DNA from: [Pasteurella] aerogenes
GTDB lineage: Bacteria; Pseudomonadota; Gammaproteobacteria; Enterobacterales; Pasteurellaceae
DNA: 64,000 nt
Direction: 5' to 3'
Assembly: GCA_900637275.1 (NCBI GenBank)
Contig: LR134362.1
Location: 2,108,001 to 2,172,000, forward strand
Position numbers and translations under genes: made by a program. This document shows, piece by piece, positions 16,115 through 24,646 of this stretch. Within the stretch, counting starts at the first letter, position 1. Each line of letters begins with the position of its first letter. Under the pieces are notes generated by a model, which was not told the DNA's origin, made no database searches, and was given only the letters and a program-made list of their open reading frames with translations.

Positions 16115-17068
16115 ATGAAACTTCCACCTTTAGAAGCATTGCGCTATTTTGAAGTGGTTGCTCGCCATTTGAGTTTCACGTTAGCGGCTGATGAGCTATG
16201 TGTTTCACAAAGTGCAGTTAGCCAGAAAATTTTACTATTAGAAGATAGACTCGGATATAAACTTTTTTATCGTAAACCTAGACAATTAAGCCTAACAAAA
16301 GAAGGAAATGAGCTACTACGGTATGTTGTCATTGCCTTCAATCAGCTGCAAACTGCTATGCAGCATATTGCTGAAATTCAACAGGCTCATACAATAAATA
16401 TATATTGCATGCCATCAATGGCGAGTTGTTGGCTAATCCCACAATTACACGATTTGTATCAACGTGTTCCTGAATTGAGTTTAAATCTAGTTGTTGATGT
16501 ATCGGAGCCGGATTTTTTGGATGATTCTATCGATATGGCATTGTGTCATGGTTATGGTGATCATCCGAATACGGTAAAAAAATTGTTATTTCAAGATTAT
16601 ATTTATCCTGTTATCAGTCGAGAGCTATTTTCGCACTATCAACAAGATCCTGAGCTGTGTTTACGACATTTACCTTTGTTGCACGATTCAATGCCGCAAG
16701 CGAAGCTATCCACCTCTTGGCAACAGTGGGTAATTCAGCATAGAAAAAATATTAATACACAAACCGGTTATCGTTATAACCAAGCCGATCTTATTATTCA
16801 GGCCGCTGTTAACGGGCAGGGGATTGCATTAGTTCGTCATGTTTTAGTTGCAAGGTATGTAGCAGAAGGGAAATTGGTACCTCTTTATCCTGAATATACG
16901 CCAGATCAAAATATTTATTTGGTTTATCGGAAAACACTTTTGCATAAAGAATATGTACAAAATTTTATTGATTGGATTGAAGATAAAGCGCGGTCATTTC
17001 TTCATGAGTTTTCTATTGAAAAATGTTGTAATGATAAGTACAGGTTATTAAAAGATAAGAAATCATAA
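16115..17068 (+). CDS. LysR-family regulator, GcvA-like
   Basis: 317-aa transcription factor. HTH in LEALRYFEVVARHLSFTLAADELCVSQSAVSQ (about residues 5-38), then a two-lobed substrate-binding domain with IYCMPSMASCWLIPQL and the C-terminal GQGIALVRHVLV typical of GcvA-type members. I chose ATG at 16115 (MKLPPLEALRYF) with GAGG 7 bases ahead; an in-frame ATG at 16058 would add a hydrophobic tail unlike the family. Its target is unknown; it lies 72 bases before creatinase on the same strand and inside a block with a guanidino-type operon, so control of these genes is inferred. The effector might be creatine or a related amino acid. Confidence 0.8.
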   Translation: MKLPPLEALRYFEVVARHLSFTLAADELCVSQSAVSQKILLLEDRLGYKLFYRKPRQLSLTKEGNELLRYVVIAFNQLQTAMQHIAEIQQAHTINIYCMPSMASCWLIPQLHDLYQRVPELSLNLVVDVSEPDFLDDSIDMALCHGYGDHPNTVKKLLFQDYIYPVISRELFSHYQQDPELCLRHLPLLHDSMPQAKLSTSWQQWVIQHRKNINTQTGYRYNQADLIIQAAVNGQGIALVRHVLVARYVAEGKLVPLYPEYTPDQNIYLVYRKTLLHKEYVQNFIDWIEDKARSFLHEFSIEKCCNDKYRLLKDKKS

Positions 17069-17140
17069 TTTGTTTAAATACTCACATCTTGTCACAATCA
17101 ACCTCAGTTTGATAACCAACTTAATGTGAGGATCTTATAT

Positions 17141-18352
17141 ATGAATATGCTTGATATCATTCAAATTAAAAACGGAAGTAAAGTGAAAGGTACGTTTTCG
17201 CCGGAAGAAATGCAACGTCGCTTAACTACGTTGCGTCAAGTCATGCAAAGTAAAAATCTTGATGCTGTCATTTTAACTTCTTATCACAACGTTAATTATT
17301 TCAGTGATTATTTATATTGTGCTTTCGGGCGATCGTTTGCATTAGTCGTTACCGCAGAACGCTCGGTTACCGTGACAGCCAATATTGATGGAGGTCTGGG
17401 ATATCGTCGCAGTTTTGGTGATAATGTTATTTATACCGATTGGAAGCGAGATAATTATTATAAAGCAATTCAATCTATTTTACCGCAAGGTATTTGGCGT
17501 ATCGGCTATGAAGCAGATCATTTGAATTTGCAGTCATTTTCCAATTTGCAACAATTTTATCCACAAAGTGAATTTGTTGATGTTGCTGCAGAGTTAATGC
17601 GTTACCGAATGATTAAATCCACTGAAGAAATCGAACTTATCCGTAATGGTGCCAGAATTGCTGATATTGGTGGCTACGCCTGCCGAGCAGCGATTGCAGA
17701 GAATGTACCGGAATATGAAGTTGCAATAGCGTCAACCGACGCGATGATTCGAGAAATTGCAAAAACTTATCCACATGTTGAATTACGGGATACTTGGACT
17801 TGGTTTCAATCTGGAATCAATACAGATGGGGCGCATAATGCGGTGACTAGCAGAGCAATTCAGTCTGGTGATGTACTAAGCTTAAACTGTTTTCCGATGA
17901 TTGCTGGGTATTATACTGCTCTTGAACGAACACTATTTATGAATTATTGTACCGATGAGCAGCTTAAAGTGTGGGAAGTAAATACAGCGGTTTATCGTAA
18001 AGGGATTGAGTTGATTAAACCAGGTATTCGCTGTTGTGACATCGCAAGTGAACTAAATGAAATTTATGCAGCGCATGGGTTGTTGCAGTATCGTACTTTC
18101 GGTTACGGTCATTCTTTCGGTGTATTAAGCCATTATTATGGGCGCGAAGCTGGCTTAGAATTACGTGAAGACATTGAAACAGTTTTGAAACCCGGAATGG
18201 TTATTTCAATGGAACCTATGTTGATGTTGCCGGAAGGTTTACCGGGAGAAGGTGCATACCGTGAACATGATATTTTAGTTGTCACCGAAGAAGGGAATGA
18301 AAATATTACCGGCTTTCCTGTCGGACCAGAGTTTAATATTATTAAAGGATAA
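17141..18352 (+). CDS. Creatinase (creatine amidinohydrolase)
   Basis: Hydrolyses creatine to sarcosine and urea; cytoplasmic homodimer of the metal-free pita-bread fold (peptidase M24-like). 403 aa, the same as Pseudomonas putida creatinase. The key residues fall at identical numbers: H232 (general acid/base), E262 and E358 (guanidinium), F62 and R64 plus R335 (carboxylate of creatine). Surrounding blocks FTSYHN-like TSYHNVNYFSDYLYC, DTWTWFQSGINTDGAHN, LNCFPMIAGYYTALERT and RTFGYGHSFGVLSHYYGREAGL are also family-typical, and set it apart from prolidase (no metal ligands). GAGGA 8 bases before ATG; a GTG at 17126 is rejected. The next gene, an exporter, follows after 5 bases. Confidence 0.93.
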   Translation: MNMLDIIQIKNGSKVKGTFSPEEMQRRLTTLRQVMQSKNLDAVILTSYHNVNYFSDYLYCAFGRSFALVVTAERSVTVTANIDGGLGYRRSFGDNVIYTDWKRDNYYKAIQSILPQGIWRIGYEADHLNLQSFSNLQQFYPQSEFVDVAAELMRYRMIKSTEEIELIRNGARIADIGGYACRAAIAENVPEYEVAIASTDAMIREIAKTYPHVELRDTWTWFQSGINTDGAHNAVTSRAIQSGDVLSLNCFPMIAGYYTALERTLFMNYCTDEQLKVWEVNTAVYRKGIELIKPGIRCCDIASELNEIYAAHGLLQYRTFGYGHSFGVLSHYYGREAGLELREDIETVLKPGMVISMEPMLMLPEGLPGEGAYREHDILVVTEEGNENITGFPVGPEFNIIKG

Positions 18353-18357
18353 CACCA

Positions 18358-19212
18358 ATGCAGAACAGCAGATCTTTAAAAGCTATTTTCTTCGCTGTTC
18401 TGACAATTTTAATGTGGTCATCATTGGCCACATTAATGGTCAGTATCAATCATCTTCCCTCCTTACTTACTGTCGGTATTATTCTTATTATTGCCTCTTT
18501 TCCGTTTCTGCGTTTTTGGCAGGAATGGAAATTGCCATATTCTGTATGGATTAAGGCTGTGATTGGTTTGTTCGGATATCATTATTTATTATTTGATGCC
18601 TTTACTCGTGCTCCAGCGATGGCGGTTAATATGATTCAATATTTATGGCCGCTATTTATTGTATTGGGTACGCCACTTTTTTTACCTAGTCAATTAAACC
18701 GGGGACACATACTGGGGGGCATTTTAGCTTTTTTAGGGGTAGTAATTACACTAAGCCAACAAAGTTATGATGGAAGTCATGCGGGTTGGTTAGGCTATTT
18801 GGAGGCTTTTTGTGCAGCTCTTTTATGGGCGTATTATACCCTATCAAATGCTAAAGTGACGTCAATGCCTTCATCGGCTATTGCTGGTTTTTGTTTACTT
18901 TCCGGTGTATTGGCGGTTACTGTTTTCTTTGTATTGGGTGGAAATGTATCAACCCTAACCTTATCATGGCAAGATACTATAGTGATTGCTTTACTTGGTT
19001 TGGGGCCTATGGGCTTGAGTTTTTATTCTTGGGATTATGCAATTCGTCACGGAGATCCACGTTTTATTGGCGTATTGAGTTATTTTACACCGTTGCTTTC
19101 AATGGTTATGATGGCATTTTATTTTCCAAACATTACATTAACATGGTGGCATTTACTTTCATTGGGGCTTATCATCAGTGGTGTATTTTTAGGAAAATTA
19201 TTTTCCAAGTAA
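18358..19212 (+). CDS. EamA/DMT-family transporter
   Basis: 284-aa inner-membrane protein with about ten hydrophobic segments, two EamA repeats (YddG-like drug/metabolite transporters). Signature stretches are LTILMWSSLATLMVSI, FDAFTRAPAMAVNMIQYLWPLFIV and, near the end, GLISGVFLGK-type LGLIISGVFLGKLF. Starts 5 bases after creatinase, so it is surely on the same transcript. Export of a product such as sarcosine, or efflux of excess substrate, is possible; the substrate cannot be read from sequence. Confidence 0.8.
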   Translation: MQNSRSLKAIFFAVLTILMWSSLATLMVSINHLPSLLTVGIILIIASFPFLRFWQEWKLPYSVWIKAVIGLFGYHYLLFDAFTRAPAMAVNMIQYLWPLFIVLGTPLFLPSQLNRGHILGGILAFLGVVITLSQQSYDGSHAGWLGYLEAFCAALLWAYYTLSNAKVTSMPSSAIAGFCLLSGVLAVTVFFVLGGNVSTLTLSWQDTIVIALLGLGPMGLSFYSWDYAIRHGDPRFIGVLSYFTPLLSMVMMAFYFPNITLTWWHLLSLGLIISGVFLGKLFSK

Positions 19213-19266
19213 GTCATCATGAAAAAGATTGTAAAAATGACCGCACTTTGATTCACTCCATAAATT

Positions 19267-19292
19267 AAACCCCGCTTAGACGGGGTTTATTA
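19267..19292. terminator. Bidirectional terminator between the exporter and ABC genes
   Basis: AAACCCCG (19267-19274), loop CTTAGA, CGGGGTTT (19281-19288). It separates the convergent creatinase and ABC transporter transcripts. A lone uptake signal lies at 19240. Confidence 0.8.
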
Positions 19293-19307
19293 TTCATTAA
19301 TAATTAG

Positions 19308-20087
19308 TTAATTGCGATCGTTCCAAGCACTAAGAAACTGAACTAATTTTTCCGATTGAGGATGTTGAAATAAAACCTCTGGTGGGCCTTGTTCTTCAAT
19401 AATACCGTTGGCCAGAAAAATAATTCGGTCTGCGACGTTGGCGGCAAACCCCATTTCATGCGTAACAATTAGCATTGTCATTCCTTCTTCTGCTAATGCC
19501 TTCATCACTTTTAATACTTCACCAACCAATTCTGGATCAAGAGCTGAAGTTGGTTCGTCAAATAGCATAATTTTAGGCTCGGTGGCTAGTGCTCGAGCGA
19601 TAGCAACACGTTGTTGTTGTCCGCCGGATAATTGAGAGGGATAGGACTCTTGCTTGTGTGCCATACCAACTTTTTCTAACATTTTTAATGCAGTTGCTTT
19701 TGCTGTTTCTAATGAGGCCTTTTTGGTGATGACCAACGGTTTATAGACGTTTTCTAACACAGTATAATGTGGCCATAAGTTAAATTGTTGGAATACCATA
19801 CAGACATCATGCAGATCTTTTTGGATGATGTGAGGTGGAAGCTCAATATAATTGCCGAGATCATCAGCACCATAACCGATAAGGCGTCCGTTAACAATGA
19901 CTTCACCTGCATTGTATTTTTCTAGGAAATTGATGCAACGTAACATGGTACTTTTACCGGAGCCGGAACCGCCAATGATACAAACGACCTCCCCTTTATT
20001 AACGGAGAGGTTGATGCCTTTTAATACTTCAGTAGAACCATAACTTTTTTTCAAATTTACTAATTCAATAATAGGTTTGGTACGCAT
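19308..20087 (-). CDS. Polar amino acid ABC transporter, ATP-binding protein
   Basis: 259-aa ATPase of the GlnQ/HisP type powering the importer encoded with it. Walker A GGSGSGKST near residue 37, Q-loop VFQQFNLWPH, signature LSGGQQQRVAIARAL, Walker B IMLFDEPTSALD and the H-loop THEMGFA are all intact. Last gene of the leftward operon; 9 bases after the second permease. The substrate must come from the receptor and the neighbouring hydrolase. Confidence 0.93.
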   Translation of the reverse strand: MRTKPIIELVNLKKSYGSTEVLKGINLSVNKGEVVCIIGGSGSGKSTMLRCINFLEKYNAGEVIVNGRLIGYGADDLGNYIELPPHIIQKDLHDVCMVFQQFNLWPHYTVLENVYKPLVITKKASLETAKATALKMLEKVGMAHKQESYPSQLSGGQQQRVAIARALATEPKIMLFDEPTSALDPELVGEVLKVMKALAEEGMTMLIVTHEMGFAANVADRIIFLANGIIEEQGPPEVLFQHPQSEKLVQFLSAWNDRN

Positions 20088-20096
20088 ATTTCCTCC

Positions 20097-20744
20097 TTAG
20101 GATCGAACCAAATAATAAGCGGTTTTCTTCTCTAACCAACTTCCTAGTTTGCCGATGGAAAACGTGATTAACCAATAAGATAGCGCCAACAGTAAATAAG
20201 GTTCCGTGACTTTAAAGGTTTCTGTTGCCATTTTAGTCGCGGCTGTCATTAATTCTGGTACAGTAATAATTGACAAAATAGCAGATTCTTTAACTAAAAT
20301 AATAAACTGGTTAGTCATCGGTGGTAAAATCAAATTGATAATCTGTGGTATTTGGATATGCCACAGAATTTGACTTTTTGATAAACCGATATCTACCGCA
20401 CTTTCAATTTGTCCTTTGGGGATATTGTGAAATCCGATACGATAGATTTCAGCAAAATAAGCCGAGGCATATAAGCCCAAACCTAAGATCCCTACTTGCG
20501 TAGCGTTAAGGGTTAATCCCAGTAAAGGACCACCATAAAATACTAAGTACACTTGAACTAATAGTGGTGTACCGCGGAAAATGAGTACATAAGTGCGGTA
20601 AAAGAGACGACAGATTCCTAGATTTAATGTCGAAATAAAATATAGCCCGCCACCTAAAAAAATACCTAAAAACACAGCACTTAAACATACTAACAATGTG
20701 TATTGTAATCCTGATAAAAACAAGGGAAGATAATCAGCAATCAT
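20097..20744 (-). CDS. Polar amino acid ABC transporter, permease
   Basis: 215-aa HisM/GlnP-type inner-membrane subunit. The N-terminal part has about three membrane spans with the RGTPLLVQVYLVFYGG segment; the cytoplasmic EAA loop is ESAVDIGLSKSQILWHIQIPQIINLILPP. Forms a heterodimer with the permease encoded 12 bases upstream. AGGAGG-type site before ATG. Confidence 0.92.
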   Translation of the reverse strand: MIADYLPLFLSGLQYTLLVCLSAVFLGIFLGGGLYFISTLNLGICRLFYRTYVLIFRGTPLLVQVYLVFYGGPLLGLTLNATQVGILGLGLYASAYFAEIYRIGFHNIPKGQIESAVDIGLSKSQILWHIQIPQIINLILPPMTNQFIILVKESAILSIITVPELMTAATKMATETFKVTEPYLLLALSYWLITFSIGKLGSWLEKKTAYYLVRS

Positions 20745-20756
20745 TTTATTCCTCCA

Positions 20757-21407
20757 TCAATATACTTTCAGTTTCTTCTCAATATAGGCACCGAAAATAT
20801 TCACTATCGAAGTTAAAATAAGATACAGTATTCCTGCCGCCACAAAAAACTCCAGTGGGCGGTAGGTTGTGGAAGAATACGTTTGTACAATGCGCATTAA
20901 ATCCATCACAGCAATTGTTGAAATTAGAGAGGAATTCTTAATAATATCGATAGATTCGTTCACCAGTGCTGGTATTGTCGTTTTAATCACCTGTGGTAAT
21001 TTGACATAAAAAAAACATTGCATTGCACTTAATCCTAGGACCCAGCAGCTTTCATCCTGACCTTTAGGTATGGCATTAAATCCACCTCGTAGAATTTCCG
21101 CTTGGAAAGCTGCAGTATTCATACTCAAGGTAATGATCGCAGCGAAAATGGGCGGAATATCAATGTGTAATTGTGGTAAAAAGTAAAAAACAATGACCAA
21201 TTGCACCAAAAGCGGTGTACCACGAAAAAAACTGATATAAATGCGCGCAGTATTTTTAATAATGTTATTGGTTGATTTGCCCAAGATATAAAGATAAAGC
21301 CCAAAGCAAAAACCGATAAAAATAGATAAAAAGGAAATCCATGCCGTTGTCCATAATCCTTCCAGCAAAGGTTGGATATATTTGAACAAAATGGTGATGT
21401 CAAACAT
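20757..21407 (-). CDS. Polar amino acid ABC transporter, permease
   Basis: 216-aa HisQ/HisM-type permease, second half of the channel. FRGTPLLVQLVIVFYFLPQ and the EAA-type loop DESCWVLGLSAMQCFFYVKLPQVIKTTIP mark the family. It follows the ureohydrolase gene after 9 bases, so enzyme and transporter are translated from one message. Confidence 0.92.
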   Translation of the reverse strand: MFDITILFKYIQPLLEGLWTTAWISFLSIFIGFCFGLYLYILGKSTNNIIKNTARIYISFFRGTPLLVQLVIVFYFLPQLHIDIPPIFAAIITLSMNTAAFQAEILRGGFNAIPKGQDESCWVLGLSAMQCFFYVKLPQVIKTTIPALVNESIDIIKNSSLISTIAVMDLMRIVQTYSSTTYRPLEFFVAAGILYLILTSIVNIFGAYIEKKLKVY

Positions 21408-21416
21408 AGGAACCTC

Positions 21417-22376
21417 CTATATCGCACATTTATACTGATGAATATAACCCATAAAGTTTAATAAAAGTTGTGCTGCCAGTGTCGAAGTGACTTCTGTAGG
21501 GTCATAAGCAGGAGCTACCTCACAAAGATCGACACCGACAATATGATTTCGTTGGCAAACTGCTTCTAATAATTCAAGTACTTCATAGTATGTAAATCCA
21601 CCGTGACTAGGCGTTCCCGTTCCCGGTGCTATTGATGGATCAAAGCTATCGATATCGATCGTCACATAGAGTTTTTTGCCACTAGGAATAGTCTCTAAGA
21701 TTGTGTCTAATCCCCATTTACGATATTGGCGAACCGAAAAAATGTGCGAACCAGCTTGTTGAGCATCATAATAATCTTGTTGATTAGATGAGGATACATT
21801 GCGGATGCCTACTTGCGTTAGTCCGCTGATATGTGCCATTTCACTCGCACGACGCATACAGTTTCCGTGCCCGTAACGCACTCCATGTCGTTCGTTAACA
21901 AAATCCAAATGAGCATCAATTTGTAATACATGTACATCATCATAGAGGTCATAGGCTGCAATGATGGCACCGGTGACAGCGTGATCACCACCTAACACGA
22001 CTGGGATTACGCCTTGTTTTAAAAGGCTACGTACAGCAAGTTCCGCATTTTTTAAACTGGTTGTTGAGTCAGTATGGATAATATCTACATCCCCAACATC
22101 AACAATGGATACTTTGTCATTGACTAAAAAAAGAATATCTTTTTCGTAATCATAGGCGCCGCTATGACCGAAAGAAAAGAGTGTTGAAGCTTGACGGATA
22201 CCACGAGGCCCGAAACGGGCCCCTGAGCGATATTGGCATCCCATATCGTAAGGGACACCAAGAATAGCAAAATCAGCAGATAAATTTTCCCAATCCGTAA
22301 CAATAGGTTTTTTAGCAAAACTACAGTGGCCGACAAAAGGTAAATCAAGTTTTCCATGTTCATATTGGTTAGACAT
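21417..22376 (-). CDS. Ureohydrolase (agmatinase/guanidino-acid hydrolase family)
   Basis: 319-aa enzyme of the arginase fold that hydrolyses a guanidino group to urea and an amine with a binuclear metal centre (Mn2+ in most members). All six ligands are visible: H132 (GGDHAVT), D154, H156 and D158 (DAHLD), D241 and D243 (TIDIDSFDP). FGPRGIRQAS near residue 55 is typical of agmatinase and guanidinobutyrase-like members. It is embedded between the receptor gene and the permease genes of the ABC importer, which suggests the imported compound is its substrate. Exact substrate (guanidinobutyrate, guanidinoacetate, agmatine or another) cannot be decided; an alpha-carboxylate compound fits the amino-acid type importer better than agmatine. 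Confidence 0.85.
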   Translation of the reverse strand: MSNQYEHGKLDLPFVGHCSFAKKPIVTDWENLSADFAILGVPYDMGCQYRSGARFGPRGIRQASTLFSFGHSGAYDYEKDILFLVNDKVSIVDVGDVDIIHTDSTTSLKNAELAVRSLLKQGVIPVVLGGDHAVTGAIIAAYDLYDDVHVLQIDAHLDFVNERHGVRYGHGNCMRRASEMAHISGLTQVGIRNVSSSNQQDYYDAQQAGSHIFSVRQYRKWGLDTILETIPSGKKLYVTIDIDSFDPSIAPGTGTPSHGGFTYYEVLELLEAVCQRNHIVGVDLCEVAPAYDPTEVTSTLAAQLLLNFMGYIHQYKCAI

Positions 22377-22427
22377 AATTTGCTCCTTAATTTAAATTAA
22401 ATAGAGAAATAGTGTTAAATATACCGA

Positions 22428-23273
22428 TTATTGAATCGGTTCGGGAACGTAACCAGTTGGTACTTCCATCGTAAATCCAAACCATTTTTGTTGCAGTTCT
22501 GTCAGTTTTCCGCTTTTTTGTAATTTTTCGATGCCATCACTAAAAAATTGCACCAAACTGGCTGAGTCTGCATCTTTTCGTCCGGCCCAAGCATAATAAG
22601 TTTCTGGGCCAAATGGCGGCTGAACGATTTCAAATAACTCCGGACGTTCTTTAATGACAGGTGCTAAGTTAGGAATCGCTTGTGGTACAAAATCAACCCG
22701 TTGTGATGCCAAAGCAGCATAAGCCTCGTTGTAATCAGTAAACTCTTGCATTTCTTTGACTGTTTTTCCTGTTTTTGGCAATAATGTTTTTTGTTCATAA
22801 TCTTTCAAGATTGCCAGTTGTGGGGAACCGGCTTGACCACCCGCTACTTTATCTACCATATCTAATGGAGATTTAATGCGTTCATCTCCCTTACGTTTTA
22901 GAATAGCTACTGTTGCTGATGAAATCGGGTAAGTAAATGCATAGTTTTCTGCTCTGGTCTTTGTAATCGTGAGTGAGGTCGCAACAAAGTCATAACGCTT
23001 AGCACTTAGGCCGGCAAGAATACCTTGTAATGGTAAATCTAGTTGTTTTAATTTTACTCCCGGTAAGTCTTTGAGAATCTCATCTAAAATATCTTTACCG
23101 TAGCCAACGATTTTCCCGTTTTCCAACATTTCAAAAGGGGTGTAACGCGCTTCCGTCGCAATCACAATTTCTCCTCGTTCTTTGATATCTGCCAGTAAAT
23201 CGGCGGAAGCGGTATAAGACATCAATAGACCACTGAGTATCACGCTGGTTTTAAATAATGTTGCCAATTTCAT
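22428..23273 (-). CDS. Periplasmic binding protein of the polar amino acid ABC importer
   Basis: 281-aa solute receptor (SBP family 3). A signal peptide ending SYTASA is cleaved at about residue 24. The mature start DIKERGEIVIATEARYTPFEM, the GYGKDILDEI stretch, and SLTITKTRAENYAFTYP, whose Arg normally binds the ligand alpha-carboxylate, fit amino-acid-type ligands. AGGAG precedes the ATG. First gene of the leftward operon receptor-ureohydrolase-permease-permease-ATPase; a 51-base gap follows it. Creatine or another guanidino acid is a plausible ligand (inference from neighbours). Confidence 0.88.
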   Translation of the reverse strand: MKLATLFKTSVILSGLLMSYTASADLLADIKERGEIVIATEARYTPFEMLENGKIVGYGKDILDEILKDLPGVKLKQLDLPLQGILAGLSAKRYDFVATSLTITKTRAENYAFTYPISSATVAILKRKGDERIKSPLDMVDKVAGGQAGSPQLAILKDYEQKTLLPKTGKTVKEMQEFTDYNEAYAALASQRVDFVPQAIPNLAPVIKERPELFEIVQPPFGPETYYAWAGRKDADSASLVQFFSDGIEKLQKSGKLTELQQKWFGFTMEVPTGYVPEPIQ

Positions 23274-23344
23274 AAAGTGCTCCTTAATATGTTGAACTGA
23301 ATTGATTTCATAGTAGTAAAGAGATATTAATAAAACAAATATGT

Positions 23345-23369
23345 ATTTCTTATATGTGTATAAGGAAAT
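23345..23369. promoter_or_regulatory. Inverted repeat upstream of the ABC/ureohydrolase operon
   Basis: TTATA-TGTG-TATAA flanked by ATTTC and GGAAAT gives a 20-plus base dyad (one unpaired base) 72 bases before the receptor gene. It has the T-N11-A shape of LysR-type operators and may bind the regulator encoded at 16115-17068. The rest of the AT-rich 244-base gap (23274-23517) shows nothing else I can name. Confidence 0.35.
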
Positions 23370-23517
23370 CTTATAATTATTAAATTTTTTCTAAATTATT
23401 TTGTAAATATTTATTTATTTTATATTAGTTTTTAGATTGTATTAAATTTTGTTTTTTGGTGAGTGAGGGTTCATAAGAAGGCTTTAAGCTGATTAACAGC
23501 TTAAAGCACCGGTATTT

Positions 23518-23739
23518 TTAATAATGTGGCGGTGGGGTTTCTTCTGCTTGAGAGGCGATGTTGGATGGTTGAATATCCTTAAATTTGTTGGCTAGGTAAC
23601 GAATTTGTAGTTGTAATTTTTCGATGATAAATTGTTGTTCTATTAATGCTTGATTAAGATCTTCTAGATTTTTTTCTTGAAACGCTATCTTCGTTTCTAG
23701 TTCTGCAAGGCGGTGTTCTAAAATTTGTTGAATTTCCAT
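23518..23739 (-). CDS. slyX: SlyX protein
   Basis: 73-aa all-helical, probably coiled-coil protein (LEHRLAELETKIAFQEKNLEDLN, then LQLQIRYLANKF) ending in the proline-rich PPPHY tail typical of SlyX. Function is unknown in all bacteria. As in E. coli it is divergent from fkpA. In H. influenzae, as I recall, slyX follows the peroxiredoxin-glutaredoxin gene directly, so the 7.5 kb between them here is an insertion or was lost there. Confidence 0.9.
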   Translation of the reverse strand: MEIQQILEHRLAELETKIAFQEKNLEDLNQALIEQQFIIEKLQLQIRYLANKFKDIQPSNIASQAEETPPPHY

Positions 23740-23829
23740 AAATAATCCTTAAATAAAGGTTGTTAATTTGTTAAATACAATTTAACCTATTCCAGTTTAC
23801 TACTAGGTTTATTATAAAGGATAAAAACA

Positions 23830-24570
23830 ATGTTAAAAATTCAAAAATTGTCGATGGTGGCATTAGCGTTAAGTGCGGTCGTTTCTGGACAAGTTTTTGC
23901 CGAAGAAAAAAATGACAAACAATTTGATGAAGACGCTTCTTATGCGGTTGGTGTGTCTTTTGGGGCGTATTTGAAAAGCTCATTAGATGCTCAAAAAGAA
24001 GCGATTAATTATGACAGTGCGAAAGTATTAGCCGGAGTTTCTGATGCTTTGGGTGGGAAAATTGATTTTAATGATAAAGCGCAAATGGAAAAATTAGAGG
24101 CATCATTAACCGCGGTGGATGCGAAAGTGAAAGCCGCAGCGGAAGCAAAAATGGTGGAATTAAGCAAAAAAGCGAAAGAAGACGGTGAAAAATTCCAAGC
24201 TGATTTTGCGAAGAAAGATGGCGTGAAGAAAACCGCATCCGGCTTGTTATATCGCATTGAAAAAGAAGGTAGTGGTGATACAATTAAGCCAACAGATTTG
24301 GTGAAAGTCCATTATACCGGTAAATTGCCAGACGGTACGGTGTTTGACAGCTCTGTGGAACGTGGTCAACCGGCAGAATTTAAATTAGATCAAGTTGTTC
24401 CGGGTTGGACCGAAGGTCTGCAGTTGGTCAAAAAAGGTGGCAAAATTGAATTAGTATTGCCTCCGCAATTGGCTTACGGTGAACAAGGTACTGGTCCTAT
24501 TCCGCCAAATTCTACCTTACATTTCGACGTTGAAGTATTAGATGTAACGCCTGAAAAAACAGCAAAATAA
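23830..24570 (+). CDS. fkpA: FKBP-type peptidyl-prolyl isomerase, periplasmic
   Basis: 246-aa periplasmic folding helper. Signal peptide MLKIQKLSMVALALSAVVSG ending QVFA, cleaved near residue 25. Residues 30-120 are the helical dimerisation domain (KFQADFAKKDGV) and residues 130-240 the FKBP domain with VKVHYTGKLPDGTVFDSS, VVPGWTEGLQLV and PPQLAYGEQGTGPIPPNSTLHF. An uptake signal at 23871 is read in frame as Ser-Ala-Val inside the signal peptide. AAAGGA ribosome site. Confidence 0.94.
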   Translation: MLKIQKLSMVALALSAVVSGQVFAEEKNDKQFDEDASYAVGVSFGAYLKSSLDAQKEAINYDSAKVLAGVSDALGGKIDFNDKAQMEKLEASLTAVDAKVKAAAEAKMVELSKKAKEDGEKFQADFAKKDGVKKTASGLLYRIEKEGSGDTIKPTDLVKVHYTGKLPDGTVFDSSVERGQPAEFKLDQVVPGWTEGLQLVKKGGKIELVLPPQLAYGEQGTGPIPPNSTLHFDVEVLDVTPEKTAK

Positions 24571-24590
24571 GTAAAAAATAACCAAAAAAT

Positions 24591-24618
24591 GACCGCACTT
24601 TTTTGTTAAAGTGCGGTC
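24591..24618. repeat. Facing pair of uptake signals after fkpA
   Basis: GACCGCACTTT (24591-24601) and AAAGTGCGGTC (24608-24618) with a 6-base loop between fkpA and yheO. No T-run follows, so read-through into yheO is likely. Confidence 0.7.
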
Positions 24619-24646
24619 GTCATTCATAAAGAATTGAGGCGATTAA

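Noticed and set aside
17141..18352. Xaa-Pro dipeptidase (prolidase)
   Set aside because: The fold is shared, but the metal ligands of M24 peptidases are replaced and all creatinase residues are present.
16115..23273. Prophage or integrative element
   Set aside because: No integrase, attachment repeats or tRNA junction found at either end; a simple insertion/deletion difference is more likely.
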